NCBI GenBank assembly: GCA_002280565.1
Contig: NCEF01000024.1
Span: forward strand, 909 to 64,908
Direction of reading: 5' to 3'
Source: Sphingomonas sp. 32-66-10
GTDB taxonomy: Bacteria; Pseudomonadota; Alphaproteobacteria; Sphingomonadales; Sphingomonadaceae
DNA length: 64,000 nucleotides
This document shows, in pieces, positions 42,672 to 52,565 of this stretch (position 1 is its first letter; each line of letters opens with the position of its first letter). Below the pieces are notes generated by a model. It searched no databases and had not been told where the DNA came from. It saw only the letters and a list, made by a program, of their open reading frames with translations. The translations under genes and the position numbers were made by a program.

Positions 42672-43014
42672 CCATGATATCGACGCCGCCATCGCGGCCG
42701 AAGAGCGCGAGTTGCTGCGCCAGATTGGCGAGGAGCCCGGCTATCTGACCCAGGTCGGCTCGCTGTTCGGCGGTCGCCTCGGCTGGACCAGCGCGGTGGT
42801 ACTCGTCGCGCAGACGCTGATGTTCTTCGCCGGCATCTACGCCGCCTGGCGCTTCTTCGCGGCGACCGAGATGCTTGAGGCATTGCGCTGGGGCCTTCCC
42901 GCAATGACGCTGATCATCGTCGCAACGATCTTCAAGGCGGCGATGCTACCGGTGCTGCATATTCAGCGCGTGTTGCGCGCCCTCGCCCGGCTTGGCGTCG
43001 GCACGCCGCGTTGA
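42664..43014 (+). CDS. DUF6768-like membrane protein, probable partner of the sigma factor (116 aa)
   Basis: An N-terminal cytoplasmic helix (DIDAAIAAEERELLRQIGEEP) precedes two transmembrane helices (about 45-65 and 78-97). This short family typically follows an ECF sigma gene, and the eight-base overlap with the sigma gene supports translational coupling. An anti-sigma function is an inference from position only; it lacks the zinc-binding HxxxCxxC motif of classic anti-sigma factors. Confidence 0.75.
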   Translation: MRDHDIDAAIAAEERELLRQIGEEPGYLTQVGSLFGGRLGWTSAVVLVAQTLMFFAGIYAAWRFFAATEMLEALRWGLPAMTLIIVATIFKAAMLPVLHIQRVLRALARLGVGTPR

Positions 43015-43046
43015 CCGCAGGCGAGCGGGGTGAGACAGGATGCACC

Positions 43047-43676
43047 ATGTCCCCCACCCCGCTCCCGCTCGGCACCGTCCTGCCCTGGCTCGACCTGTTC
43101 GGCATCGCCGTGTTCGCCGCGACCGGCGCCCTGGCGGCGACGGGACGCAGCCAGACGTTCGTAACCGCCGCCTTTTTCGCGCTGGTCACCGGCGTCGGCG
43201 GGGGCACGATCCGCGATCTGCTGATCGGTGCGCCCGTCTGGTGGGTCCACCACCCGTTTGTCGCCGCCTTGTGCCTCGGCGTGGCCGGGTTGATCTGGGT
43301 CACGCCGCAACGCTGGTGGCAGGGGCAGGGGTTCGACTGGCTCGATGCCTTGGGGCTCGCCGCCTATGCCGTGTTCGGCGCGGCCAAGGCGTTGAGCTTC
43401 GGGATCCCGCCGGTCCCCGCGATGCTGATGGGCGTGCTGACGGCGTGCGCGGGCGGGATCATCCGCGATGTGCTGGCGGGCGAGCCATCGATCCTGATGC
43501 GCCCTGAGCTTTACGTCACCGCCGCCGCACTCGCGTCGGGCCTGCATGTCACGCTGACCTTGGCGGGACTGCCGCTCTACGCCGCCGGTCTGCTGGCCGC
43601 GAGTGCCGGCTTTGCCCTGCGCGCTGCTGCGATCCGGTGGAAGCTCGCCCTGCCCGCCTATCGCGGCGGCCGCTAG
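43047..43676 (+). CDS. UPF0126/TRIC-like membrane protein (209 aa)
   Basis: Seven hydrophobic helices carry two internal repeats with the family signature GGGTIRDLLIG (first repeat) and AGGIIRDVLAGEP (second repeat), the Gly-Gly-x-x-x-Asp motif of bacterial TRIC-type cation channels. The start is ATG at 43047, following an AGGA; upstream in-frame starts would add a polar stretch. Its end overlaps the stop of the minus-strand gene at 43673 by four bases. Confidence 0.92.
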   Translation: MSPTPLPLGTVLPWLDLFGIAVFAATGALAATGRSQTFVTAAFFALVTGVGGGTIRDLLIGAPVWWVHHPFVAALCLGVAGLIWVTPQRWWQGQGFDWLDALGLAAYAVFGAAKALSFGIPPVPAMLMGVLTACAGGIIRDVLAGEPSILMRPELYVTAAALASGLHVTLTLAGLPLYAAGLLAASAGFALRAAAIRWKLALPAYRGGR

Positions 43677-44059
43677 GGTTCCGTCAGCCAGGCAATCGCC
43701 GCGTCGCGCGTGTCGAACACTGCAATGTCCGGCCGTACCTGCTGCAGCCGCTTGACCTGCATCCGCGCCGTGGCGGTGGTGACGACAAAGGCGACCTTGC
43801 GCGCCCAGATGGCGCGGACAGCGGGGTGGTCCAGCGTCTGGAGCATCTGATCGATCGTCGCGGTCGGCAGGCTCGGGATCGCGCTGCCGTCATACAGCGT
43901 CACATGCTGGCCGATGTCCGGCCCGAAACTCTGGATCGCGGCGCGCAGCTCCTCGCCGGCCCATGCCGAGTCTTCGGGCGACTCCATCGTCGACACGGTG
44001 AGAATCAGCAGTGTGCGCGCGCGATCGATCTCGAGCCGGTAGCCGCGTCCCTCTTCCAT
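43673..44059 (-). CDS. STAS/SpoIIAA-like protein (128 aa)
   Basis: A soluble alpha/beta protein; YRLEIDRARTLLILTVS, then TLYDGSAIPSLP and VRAIWARKVAFVV, resemble the SpoIIAA-like (STAS) fold found in short stand-alone proteins. No catalytic motif is seen. The start is ATG at 44059, since the 16 residues upstream in the frame look non-coding. It converges on the UPF0126 gene. Confidence 0.6.
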   Translation of the reverse strand: MEEGRGYRLEIDRARTLLILTVSTMESPEDSAWAGEELRAAIQSFGPDIGQHVTLYDGSAIPSLPTATIDQMLQTLDHPAVRAIWARKVAFVVTTATARMQVKRLQQVRPDIAVFDTRDAAIAWLTEP

Positions 44060-44119
44060 CCCATCATCATAGCAGGAATTGGCGACAGGAAGCTTCAAAA
44101 TCGCCAAAATCGTCGCGGA

Positions 44120-44683
44120 TCAGCCCCGCACGACGCCGATCTCGCTGAACGGCTTCGGCTCGACCGGCGGGATCACGCTGTCGTTCAGCTCGCACTGCCA
44201 AATGCCGATATCGACCCAGCGGCCCTGCTTGAAGCCGATCTCGCGCAACTGCCCGGCGCGGCGGAAGCCGGCCTGCTCATGCGTCTTGATCGACTGGTCG
44301 TTGGGCAGCGAAATGACGCCGATCGCCTGGGTGAAGCCCTGCGCGCGCAGCGTGTCGATCAGCGCTTCATAGAGCAGCCGCCCGACCCCCTGCCCCTGCA
44401 CCGCACCCGCGACATAGACCGAGGTTTCGACGACGTAGCGGTACGCCGCACGCTCACGAAATTTGGTCGCATAGGCATAGCCCAGCACCCCGCGCCCCTC
44501 GCCATTGGTCGCCACGATCCATGGATACAGCCCGTCCGACGCCTCCATCCGCCCGCGCATCGCACGCGCGTCGGGCGGATCGAACTCGAAACTCACCGTC
44601 CCGGTGAGCACATAGGGCGCATAGATCGCAGCAATCGCCGCGGCATCCCCCGGCTCCGCAGCGCGCAGCTGAATCTGTATCAC
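44120..44683 (-). CDS. GNAT N-acetyltransferase, phosphinothricin-acetyltransferase type (187 aa)
   Basis: The acetyl-CoA-binding loop VQGQGVGRLLYEALID (motif A) and FRRAGQLREIGFKQGRWVD are diagnostic for the Pat/MnaT branch, which acetylates methionine sulfone/sulfoximine-like or phosphinothricin-like amino acids. The 187-residue length is normal. The start codon overlaps the sppA stop (ATGA), so the two are translationally coupled on the minus strand. Confidence 0.9.
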   Translation of the reverse strand: MIQIQLRAAEPGDAAAIAAIYAPYVLTGTVSFEFDPPDARAMRGRMEASDGLYPWIVATNGEGRGVLGYAYATKFRERAAYRYVVETSVYVAGAVQGQGVGRLLYEALIDTLRAQGFTQAIGVISLPNDQSIKTHEQAGFRRAGQLREIGFKQGRWVDIGIWQCELNDSVIPPVEPKPFSEIGVVRG

Positions 44684-46578
44684 CAGCCCAGCTTCGCCAT
44701 CACCAGGTCAATCAGCCGCGCATCCGCCTTTGCCTGCGGCCCGGTCATCGGACCATAAGACGCACACTCCAGGCAGCGCGCCTGCATCGACGACGCACCC
44801 GCCAGACGCTTGGCGTCACCCAGCGCCTGCGCCAGCACCGCGCGACGGTCCCCGGCGATCCGGGCATAGAGGTCGCCGCCGCTCTCCGGCGCAGCTTCTT
44901 CCTCATCACCATCGCCACCCGACATGAACCCGGCGATCAGCTGGCTAAACCAGTCGGGCTCCTTCTCCAGGAACACCGCATGGGTCTTGGCCGGGTCGAG
45001 CTTGGCGCGCTTGGCCGCCTCGGCAACCGCATCGTCGAGATTGCCGAACCGGTCGACCAGCCCCAGCTGGCGCGCCGTCCCGCCGTCCCACACGCGACCC
45101 TGGCCGATCTCGTCGACCCGCGCTGTGGTCATCTTGCGCGACCCGGCGACGAGGCCGATGAAGCGGCGATAGCCCTGCTCGATCCCCGACTGCAGCACCC
45201 GGTCCACTTCGGCATTGGTGCCGGCATAGATGTCCGGCTGGCCGGTCAGCGGCGTGGTCTTCACACCGTCCGACGTCACGCCGATCTTGGCGAGGCTGTT
45301 CTCGAACGTCGGCAGGATACCGAAAATGCCGATCGACCCGGTGATCGTGTTCGGCTCGGCAAAGATCACGTCACCCGGCGTCGAGACCCAGTAACCGCCG
45401 CTCGCGGCCAGGCTGCCCATCGAGACCACGACCGGCAGTTTCTGTTCCTTGGCCACCAGGATCGCCTGACGGATGCGTTCGGACGCGAGTGCCGAACCGC
45501 CCGGCGAATCGACGCGCACGACCAGCGCCTTCAGCTTCTTGTCGGCCAGACCCTTGAGCAGCAGGTTGGCGATGGTGTCGCCCGCCGCCACGCCCGGGCC
45601 GGCCTTACCATCGACGATCTCGCCCGCGACGGTGATCACGCCGATCGCATCGCCGGTCTTCTCGACCGGATTGGCCTCCAGCCAGTTGGCGAGCTTGATC
45701 GTCTTGTAGCTGCCCGCCGGCTTGTTGGCATCGACGCCGGCGATTTCCGCCACGCGCTTGCCGAACGCCAGCCGGTCGCCCAGCTTGTCGACCATGCCGA
45801 GCTGCTGGTTCATCTTGGCAAAGTCGCCATTCGCTGCGACGACCGCGTCGGCCGGTGCGGTCAGCAAAGGTTCGATCCGTGCCTTGGGCCGCGCCTTCTT
45901 CACCGCTTCGCGCCACTGGCCAAAGATCGCACCATACAGCGCCTCATTGGCCTGCTTTGCCTCGGGCGACTGGGCGGTCAGAATATAGGGTTCGACCGCC
46001 GACTTGAACTTGCCGACCTTATAGACGTGCGTGGTGACGCCCAGCTTGTCGATCAGGCCCTTGTAATAGAGCCGCGATCCGCCCGGCCCGGTAAAGATCG
46101 TGCCGCCCATCGGATCGACCCAGATTTCGCTGGCATTGGCGGCGAGCAGATAGCTCGCATCGCTGTAGCCGGTGGCATAGGCCAGCACCGGCTTTTTCGC
46201 GTCGCGCACGCGGCGGATCGCCTCGCCCACTTCTGCCACCGCAGCAGGGTAACCGCCGCCAAACCGGTCGAGGTCGAGTACGACCACCTTGACGCGCGCA
46301 TCGTCCTTCGCCGCATCGAGCGCGCGGACCAGATCGCGCATGCGATATTCGCGCGGAACGTCGCCGCCGCCCAGCCCGCCAAAGGGATCCGCTTCCGCCG
46401 GTTGCTCGACGATCGTGCCGTCAATCGCCAGCAGCAATGCGCCATCCTTGACCGCGCCGGGATTGGGCCGTGCCGACAGCAGCGCGAACAGCGCCCCGAA
46501 GAAGAACAGCATGAACAGCAGGACCAGCCCGTCCTTGATGCCGACGAGCAGCTTCCATGCGCCGCGTACCAGTTTCAC
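44680..46578 (-). CDS. sppA: signal peptide peptidase SppA, 67K type (632 aa)
   Basis: A membrane-anchored serine protease that degrades cleaved signal peptides. The start is GTG at 46578, with GGAGAA upstream, giving an N-terminal membrane anchor (about 14-36). Both ClpP-like halves are present: the first contains the putative general-base Lys in YKVGKFKSAVEP, the second the nucleophilic Ser in GSLAASGGYW. The 632-residue length matches the two-domain enzyme (618 in E. coli), not the short SppA36 form. A C-terminal extension ends in RLIDLVMAKLGW. Confidence 0.95.
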   Translation of the reverse strand: MKLVRGAWKLLVGIKDGLVLLFMLFFFGALFALLSARPNPGAVKDGALLLAIDGTIVEQPAEADPFGGLGGGDVPREYRMRDLVRALDAAKDDARVKVVVLDLDRFGGGYPAAVAEVGEAIRRVRDAKKPVLAYATGYSDASYLLAANASEIWVDPMGGTIFTGPGGSRLYYKGLIDKLGVTTHVYKVGKFKSAVEPYILTAQSPEAKQANEALYGAIFGQWREAVKKARPKARIEPLLTAPADAVVAANGDFAKMNQQLGMVDKLGDRLAFGKRVAEIAGVDANKPAGSYKTIKLANWLEANPVEKTGDAIGVITVAGEIVDGKAGPGVAAGDTIANLLLKGLADKKLKALVVRVDSPGGSALASERIRQAILVAKEQKLPVVVSMGSLAASGGYWVSTPGDVIFAEPNTITGSIGIFGILPTFENSLAKIGVTSDGVKTTPLTGQPDIYAGTNAEVDRVLQSGIEQGYRRFIGLVAGSRKMTTARVDEIGQGRVWDGGTARQLGLVDRFGNLDDAVAEAAKRAKLDPAKTHAVFLEKEPDWFSQLIAGFMSGGDGDEEEAAPESGGDLYARIAGDRRAVLAQALGDAKRLAGASSMQARCLECASYGPMTGPQAKADARLIDLVMAKLGW

Positions 46579-46727
46579 GTCTGAATTCTCCGAAATGCCC
46601 CACGCGATTGACGCACAGGTAAGGCCTGCGCGCAAGCGAGTAAAGCCACTGTGTTAATCAAACAATACAGATCAGGCCACCTTGCTGCGCATTTCCCGAC
46701 AAATTGCGTCAAGCCGCCCTGCACCCG

Positions 46728-46756
46728 TTGACGCCTTCCGAACGCTCACCCATATG
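46728..46756 (+). promoter_or_regulatory. promoter of groES-groEL
   Basis: TTGACG (46728-46733) and CATATG (46751-46756) have the ideal 17-base spacing. The overlapping ACCCATAT also resembles the -10 of heat-shock sigma promoters, so dual use by housekeeping and RpoH-type sigma is possible. Confidence 0.65.
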
Positions 46757-46763
46757 CCCGTTG

Positions 46764-46790
46764 CTGGCACTCGCTGGGAGTGAGTGCCAA
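46764..46790 (+). promoter_or_regulatory. CIRCE operator (HrcA binding site)
   Basis: CTGGCACTC and GAGTGCCAA flank a nine-base spacer, matching the CIRCE consensus TTAGCACTC-N9-GAGTGCTAA with compensated changes. It starts eight bases after the -10, so bound HrcA would block transcription initiation of groES-groEL. Confidence 0.92.
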
Positions 46791-46822
46791 CAATGCTATT
46801 CAACCACGTTCAGGAGAGCTCC

Positions 46823-48806
<1,984 letters not shown>

Positions 48807-48813
48807 TTTTGGA

Positions 48814-48837
48814 CCGGGGCAGCGTTCGCTGCCCCGG
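48814..48837 (+). terminator. stem-loop after groEL
   Basis: CCGGGGCAGC pairs perfectly with GCTGCCCCGG around a four-base loop, eight bases after the groEL stop. No T-tract follows; the real terminator is the next hairpin. Confidence 0.6.
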
Positions 48838-48878
48838 ACACAAAACCAAAGCCGAACCACCCAGCCAAACAGCTGGTC

Positions 48879-48916
48879 AAAAAAAGGGCCGGGGAGTCGC
48901 CTCCCCGGCCCTTTTT
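48879..48916. terminator. bidirectional intrinsic terminator
   Basis: GGGCCGGGGAG (48886-48896) pairs perfectly with CTCCCCGGCCC (48901-48911) with a TCGC loop. A run of seven A precedes it and TTTTT follows, so it can stop groEL transcripts and those of the minus-strand gene at 48939. Confidence 0.92.
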
Positions 48917-48938
48917 CATACGCAACGCTACACGTTAC

Positions 48939-49301
48939 TCACCGCATCCCGAGCAACCGGAATGCAGCAATCGCCTGATCCATCGCCTCGCGCTCGCCGG
49001 GCACCTCATCCCTCGGCGGTGGCGCGCTGACCATGATGCTGCCCACGCTGTAGCGCGGCAGCCTCGCCCATTTGCCCTTCGGCACGTTCGCCGCCATCGG
49101 GAGCCGCCGCCCGAAATCGCTTGGCACGGCGTGGCGGTGATAGCCGCTGCGCCACACTACCCGGTACTTGCTCGGCACCGTCCGCCATGGCCCGTCGGCA
49201 CGCATCATGTCGCGGCCACAGCGGGTGCAGCGGGTAAAGAAATATCCCTCGTTCCAAATCTCGTCGCCCGGCTGGTGGCCGGTCAGATGACAGCGCCCCA
49301 T
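48939..49301 (-). CDS. small protein with probable zinc-binding Cys/His motif (120 aa)
   Basis: The N-terminal third carries Cys4, His5 and His9, then Cys25-x-x-Cys28 (TRCTRCGRD), a pattern of a small zinc ribbon. The middle is basic and Trp/Tyr-rich (WRTVPSKYRVVWRSGYHRH), and the C-terminus is helical. I do not recognise a named family. It lies 13 bases after the MraZ-like gene on the same strand, so it is probably co-expressed with it and may be a nucleic-acid- or protein-binding partner. Confidence 0.7.
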   Translation of the reverse strand: MGRCHLTGHQPGDEIWNEGYFFTRCTRCGRDMMRADGPWRTVPSKYRVVWRSGYHRHAVPSDFGRRLPMAANVPKGKWARLPRYSVGSIMVSAPPPRDEVPGEREAMDQAIAAFRLLGMR

Positions 49302-49314
49302 GGTCCGCCTCCGC

Positions 49315-49938
49315 TCACTGGAGCTTCGTTGCCGAATGGACGAGAGCGACCAAATTGGGGTCGTCCGACTTCATCGCGTCTTCGATCGACCAGATCTCGA
49401 ACGTCTCGCCCGCGCCGACAAACAGCGCGGCATTGGCGATCCCTGCGACCGCGCGCGCCCAGCTTGGCAGTTTGACGAATTCGTTCGGCCGCCAAAACTC
49501 TTCACAAAAGCCGAACAGGCGGCGCGAGGGCGCTGGCGGCGGCGGAATGTCGCGCCGGCCCGCAGCTTCGGCGCCGTCAAAACAATGGCTGTCGCAACGC
49601 ATCGTCAGCTGCTGCCACCAGCGGACGCTCGATCCGACGAGGCAGTTCTGCGCGGCATGCAGACCAAGGAAGATGCTCGGCCCTTCGGTGCTGACATTAC
49701 GACGCACGAAGGAAGGAAGCCGGACCAGGCCATTGGTCTTGACCGGCACGATGCAATGTCCGGCATAGGGCACAAAGCCCCCCAGCGGTCGCGACGGGCG
49801 CGCCGGCGGGGCCGGGGCGAAGCGACCATCGCTCGGCGCGAACAGGCTGCGCCCGCTTGTCGCAGAGGTGGATGACCAGGGGGCAGCACGCCCGCTATTG
49901 GAGGCCGTCAGAACGCTTTCGGAAGCAACGTTACGCAT
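49315..49938 (-). CDS. MraZ-like protein with two AbrB/SpoVT-type half domains, outside the division cluster
   Basis: The start is ATG at 49938 with ACGGGGA six bases upstream (ATG 49944 is too close to that site). After a 45-residue Ser/Ala/Pro-rich tail, one half domain reads YAGHCIVPVKTNGLVRLPSF and includes ACLVG-like AQNCLVG; a second, about 80 residues on, has RLFGFCEEFWRPNEFVKLPS then ALFVGAGETFEIWS. Both correspond to the duplicated fold of MraZ, whose C-terminal half normally reads ALFVGAG-x-FEIW. DNA-binding residues look diverged (VKTNGLVRLP instead of VDAKGRVSLP). No ftsL/mraW genes are near. The assignment rests on motif memory only. Confidence 0.55.
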   Translation of the reverse strand: MRNVASESVLTASNSGRAAPWSSTSATSGRSLFAPSDGRFAPAPPARPSRPLGGFVPYAGHCIVPVKTNGLVRLPSFVRRNVSTEGPSIFLGLHAAQNCLVGSSVRWWQQLTMRCDSHCFDGAEAAGRRDIPPPPAPSRRLFGFCEEFWRPNEFVKLPSWARAVAGIANAALFVGAGETFEIWSIEDAMKSDDPNLVALVHSATKLQ

Positions 49939-50496
49939 ACCCATTCCCCGTGCTCGACTCACCGTCTCAACAAGCACCTTTTCTCTCGATTCGTGGTTAA
50001 TCAGCGATATCGGGATTTTACGATCCGAGAATCTACAACTCGCAAAAATACAAATCCGACTCTGATTCTTTAAGTGTACACCGAAACAAGCTGCAATATT
50101 ATTTTTGATTACGAGCAAAATATATTAATTAATAATTCTGCTGTATTTGACATTTTCAGAGAGAACCAAAATTGTCCGTGAAATTATGAAAATATTGTGG
50201 TGAAGCTCTGACAGCAACGCTATTCGCGAATCAATCTCAACTTGCAGCAGCAGTCCTGTAACAAATACGAGGATTCCGCGAGTCGCGTGCACCGGGAGCG
50301 GGATCGCTGCGTGCGTCGCGCTCCGATCCTGACGTGGTAACGCTAACTCAATGCCAAGTAATCGGCGCGACCTGATGACACCGCTCCCCCGAGCGCTGCA
50401 CGTAAATGTTCGATCTGGGCAAGAGCTCGGCAATTGGGGAAATTTAACGCTTCGCCGCTACGCCATGCGCGTGACCCAGACCCTTCAGGAGCGGCG
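49939..50496. other. 558-base gene-free gap with AT-rich core
   Basis: No convincing gene is seen on either strand. The part from about 49980 to 50260 is markedly AT-rich (runs such as AATATATTAATTAATAATT around 50117-50136), in strong contrast to the rest of the window. It separates the minus-strand MraZ-like gene from the plus-strand glycan operon, so it must contain their promoters; plausible -10-like TATATT and TATTAT strings are too many to choose among. No tandem repeat or hairpin terminator stands out. Confidence 0.6.
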
Positions 50497-51711
50497 ATGA
50501 ACGCGGTGACGGCCATCGACACGGGCGGCAACCACGCGCCTGCGCCCGATGCGCTGTGCGGCATCGCGACCGCGTCCGCGACTCAGGTCGAGATTGCGGC
50601 GCTGGGCGTAGTCGACGCCGCCTTCGCGGTCGAATGGGACGCGCTCGCCAGTGACGCCGCCGAGCCGGATGTCTTCGCCGAACGCTGGTTCGCGGAGGCG
50701 AGTCGGCACCTCGCCCCACCCGCCGTGCGCCTGTTGCGCGTCCGCCGGAGTGGGCAGTTGATCGGGTTGATGCCGATCGTCCCCGCCACCCGCTACGGCC
50801 GCATCCCGCTGCGCCACGTCGAAAATTGGGCGCATTACCATCGCTTCCTCGGCGCGCCCCTGCTTCGGCGCGGGCATGAGGTCGCGGCATGGACCGCGAT
50901 CCTGTCCGCGCTTGATGCCGATCGCGACGCCGGGACGCTGCTTCATATCAGCGGGCTGGTCGAGCACGGCCCCGTGCATCGCGCGCTAGTTGAGGCCGCG
51001 CAGGCTCTGGGTCGCCCGTGCGACACCGTTCACCGGATCGAGCGGGCGATGCTGGCAACCGACCTGTCGCCCGACGCATATTACGCCGCCACGGTGCGCA
51101 AGAAGAAGCGCAAGGAACTCGGTCGGCTGCGGTCCCGCCTGCTGGAGCAGGGCGTAGTCGAAACGCGCCGCCTGACATCAGCCGACTCGCTGCCGCAGTG
51201 GATCGACGCCTTTCTTGCGCTCGAACGCGCCGGATGGAAGGGCGCGGCTGGCTCGGCGCTGGCATGCACGCCCGAAACCGCCGCCTATTTCCGTGATGTT
51301 GTGACCGGGGCGCATCGCGCGGGCAAGCTCGACATGATCCGCATCGACCTGGACGGTGCGGCGATCGCGATGCTGGTCAACCTGCTCGCCCCGCCCGGCG
51401 CCTTCTCGTTCAAGACCGCGTTCGATGAACGCCTGTCGCGCTTTTCACCCGGCGTGCTGCTGCAGATCGACAATCTCCAGCTCCTCGCGCGCGGCGATAT
51501 CAGCTGGATGGACAGCTGCGCGGTGGAGAATCACCCGATGATCAACAGCCTGTGGGGCGAGCGCCGCGCGATCATCCGCGTGTCGATCCCGCTCGCCGGA
51601 GCGCGCCGCCGCGCGCTGTTCACTGCCGCACGCGCGCTCGAACAGGGCGCAGCCACCCTGCGCGCGATGCGCGCCCCCCGCCCCGTTCCCACCGTGGAGA
51701 GCGACGCATGA
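50497..51711 (+). CDS. CelD/BcsL-type (GNAT_6/FemAB-like) acyltransferase (404 aa)
   Basis: The start is ATG at 50497 after CAGGAG; an earlier in-frame ATG has no such site. The C-terminal half has the GNAT_6 hallmark: AYYAATVRKKKRKELGRLRS followed by an acceptor-binding segment (WIDAFLALERAGWKG) and FSFKTAFDERLSRFSPGVLL. This family (COG5653) is found in cellulose and exopolysaccharide loci, and the fold resembles FemAB-type amino-acyl or acyl transferases. The next gene starts inside its stop (ATGA). The acceptor is unknown, but an extracellular glycan or lipid-linked precursor is likely from context. Confidence 0.85.
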   Translation: MNAVTAIDTGGNHAPAPDALCGIATASATQVEIAALGVVDAAFAVEWDALASDAAEPDVFAERWFAEASRHLAPPAVRLLRVRRSGQLIGLMPIVPATRYGRIPLRHVENWAHYHRFLGAPLLRRGHEVAAWTAILSALDADRDAGTLLHISGLVEHGPVHRALVEAAQALGRPCDTVHRIERAMLATDLSPDAYYAATVRKKKRKELGRLRSRLLEQGVVETRRLTSADSLPQWIDAFLALERAGWKGAAGSALACTPETAAYFRDVVTGAHRAGKLDMIRIDLDGAAIAMLVNLLAPPGAFSFKTAFDERLSRFSPGVLLQIDNLQLLARGDISWMDSCAVENHPMINSLWGERRAIIRVSIPLAGARRRALFTAARALEQGAATLRAMRAPRPVPTVESDA

Positions 51712-52565
51712 CCCCGATCTTCGACACCGATTCGCGCACCGCATTCTCCGCGCTCTACCCAGAGCGCCCGGGCGTGTTCGGCCACCATCTGTGCGGCCAT
51801 CCGCTATTCGAACTCGACGCGCTCGTGGCGCTGTCGCAGCGCATCCGCCCGGTCGATGTCGAACAGAATCTGGCCCACATCCCGGTCGGGATCGACCCGT
51901 CGGAGCTGAAGAGCAACGGCCTGTCGGCCGAGGAGTCGATCCGCTCGATCGAGGAAAACGGGTCGTGGATGGTCCTCAAATTTGTCGATCAGGACCCGCT
52001 TTACCGTGCCTTGCTCGATACGGTGCTCGATGAAATCGAGCCGCTCGTCGCGCGCAGCACCGGCGCGATGCTGAAGCGCGAGGCGTTCATCTTCGTCTCC
52101 TCGCCCGGTGCGGTCACGCCCTTCCATATCGACCCCGAGCACAACATCCTGATGCAGTTGCGCGGGGAAAAGGTCATGACCGTCTTCCCCGCCGCTGACC
52201 CTGAACTGGTGCCCGGCGCGCTGCAGGAGGCATTTCATACCGGCGGCCACCGCAACCTGCCCTTCCACGATCATTTCGCCACCAAGGGCACACCGCTGCG
52301 CCTGACGCCGGGCGACGCGCTCTATGTGCCGGTCAAGGCGCCGCACTGGGTGCAGAATGGCGATGCGATGTCGATCTCGCTTTCGGTCACCTGGCGCTCC
52401 GAATGGAGCTATCGCGAGGCCGACGCGCATGCGCTCAACCGCCTGTTGCGCAAGGCCGGGTTGCAGCCGGCCATGCCTGCGCGCTTCCCGCAGCAGAACC
52501 ACATCAAATCGATCGCCTGGCGCGGAATCCAGAAGGCGCGGCGCATGACCGGTCACGCCGAATGA
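51708..52565 (+). CDS. cupin/JmjC-like Fe(II)/2-oxoglutarate oxygenase (285 aa)
   Basis: This is a cupin_8 fold protein. The metal triad is likely His140 and Asp142 (TPFHIDPEHN) plus His213 (APHWVQNG), with GDALYVPVKAPHW as the typical last strand. Members of this family hydroxylate protein, nucleotide or small-molecule side chains. It overlaps the previous gene (ATGA) and the next one (ATGA), so three genes form a coupled unit with two acyltransferases. The substrate is not predictable, but the coupling makes a shared acceptor probable. Confidence 0.85.
   Translation: MTPIFDTDSRTAFSALYPERPGVFGHHLCGHPLFELDALVALSQRIRPVDVEQNLAHIPVGIDPSELKSNGLSAEESIRSIEENGSWMVLKFVDQDPLYRALLDTVLDEIEPLVARSTGAMLKREAFIFVSSPGAVTPFHIDPEHNILMQLRGEKVMTVFPAADPELVPGALQEAFHTGGHRNLPFHDHFATKGTPLRLTPGDALYVPVKAPHWVQNGDAMSISLSVTWRSEWSYREADAHALNRLLRKAGLQPAMPARFPQQNHIKSIAWRGIQKARRMTGHAE

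Noticed and set aside
46764..46790. Reading this palindrome as a REP element or terminator
   Set aside because: The sequence and the nine-base spacer match CIRCE, and it precedes groES.
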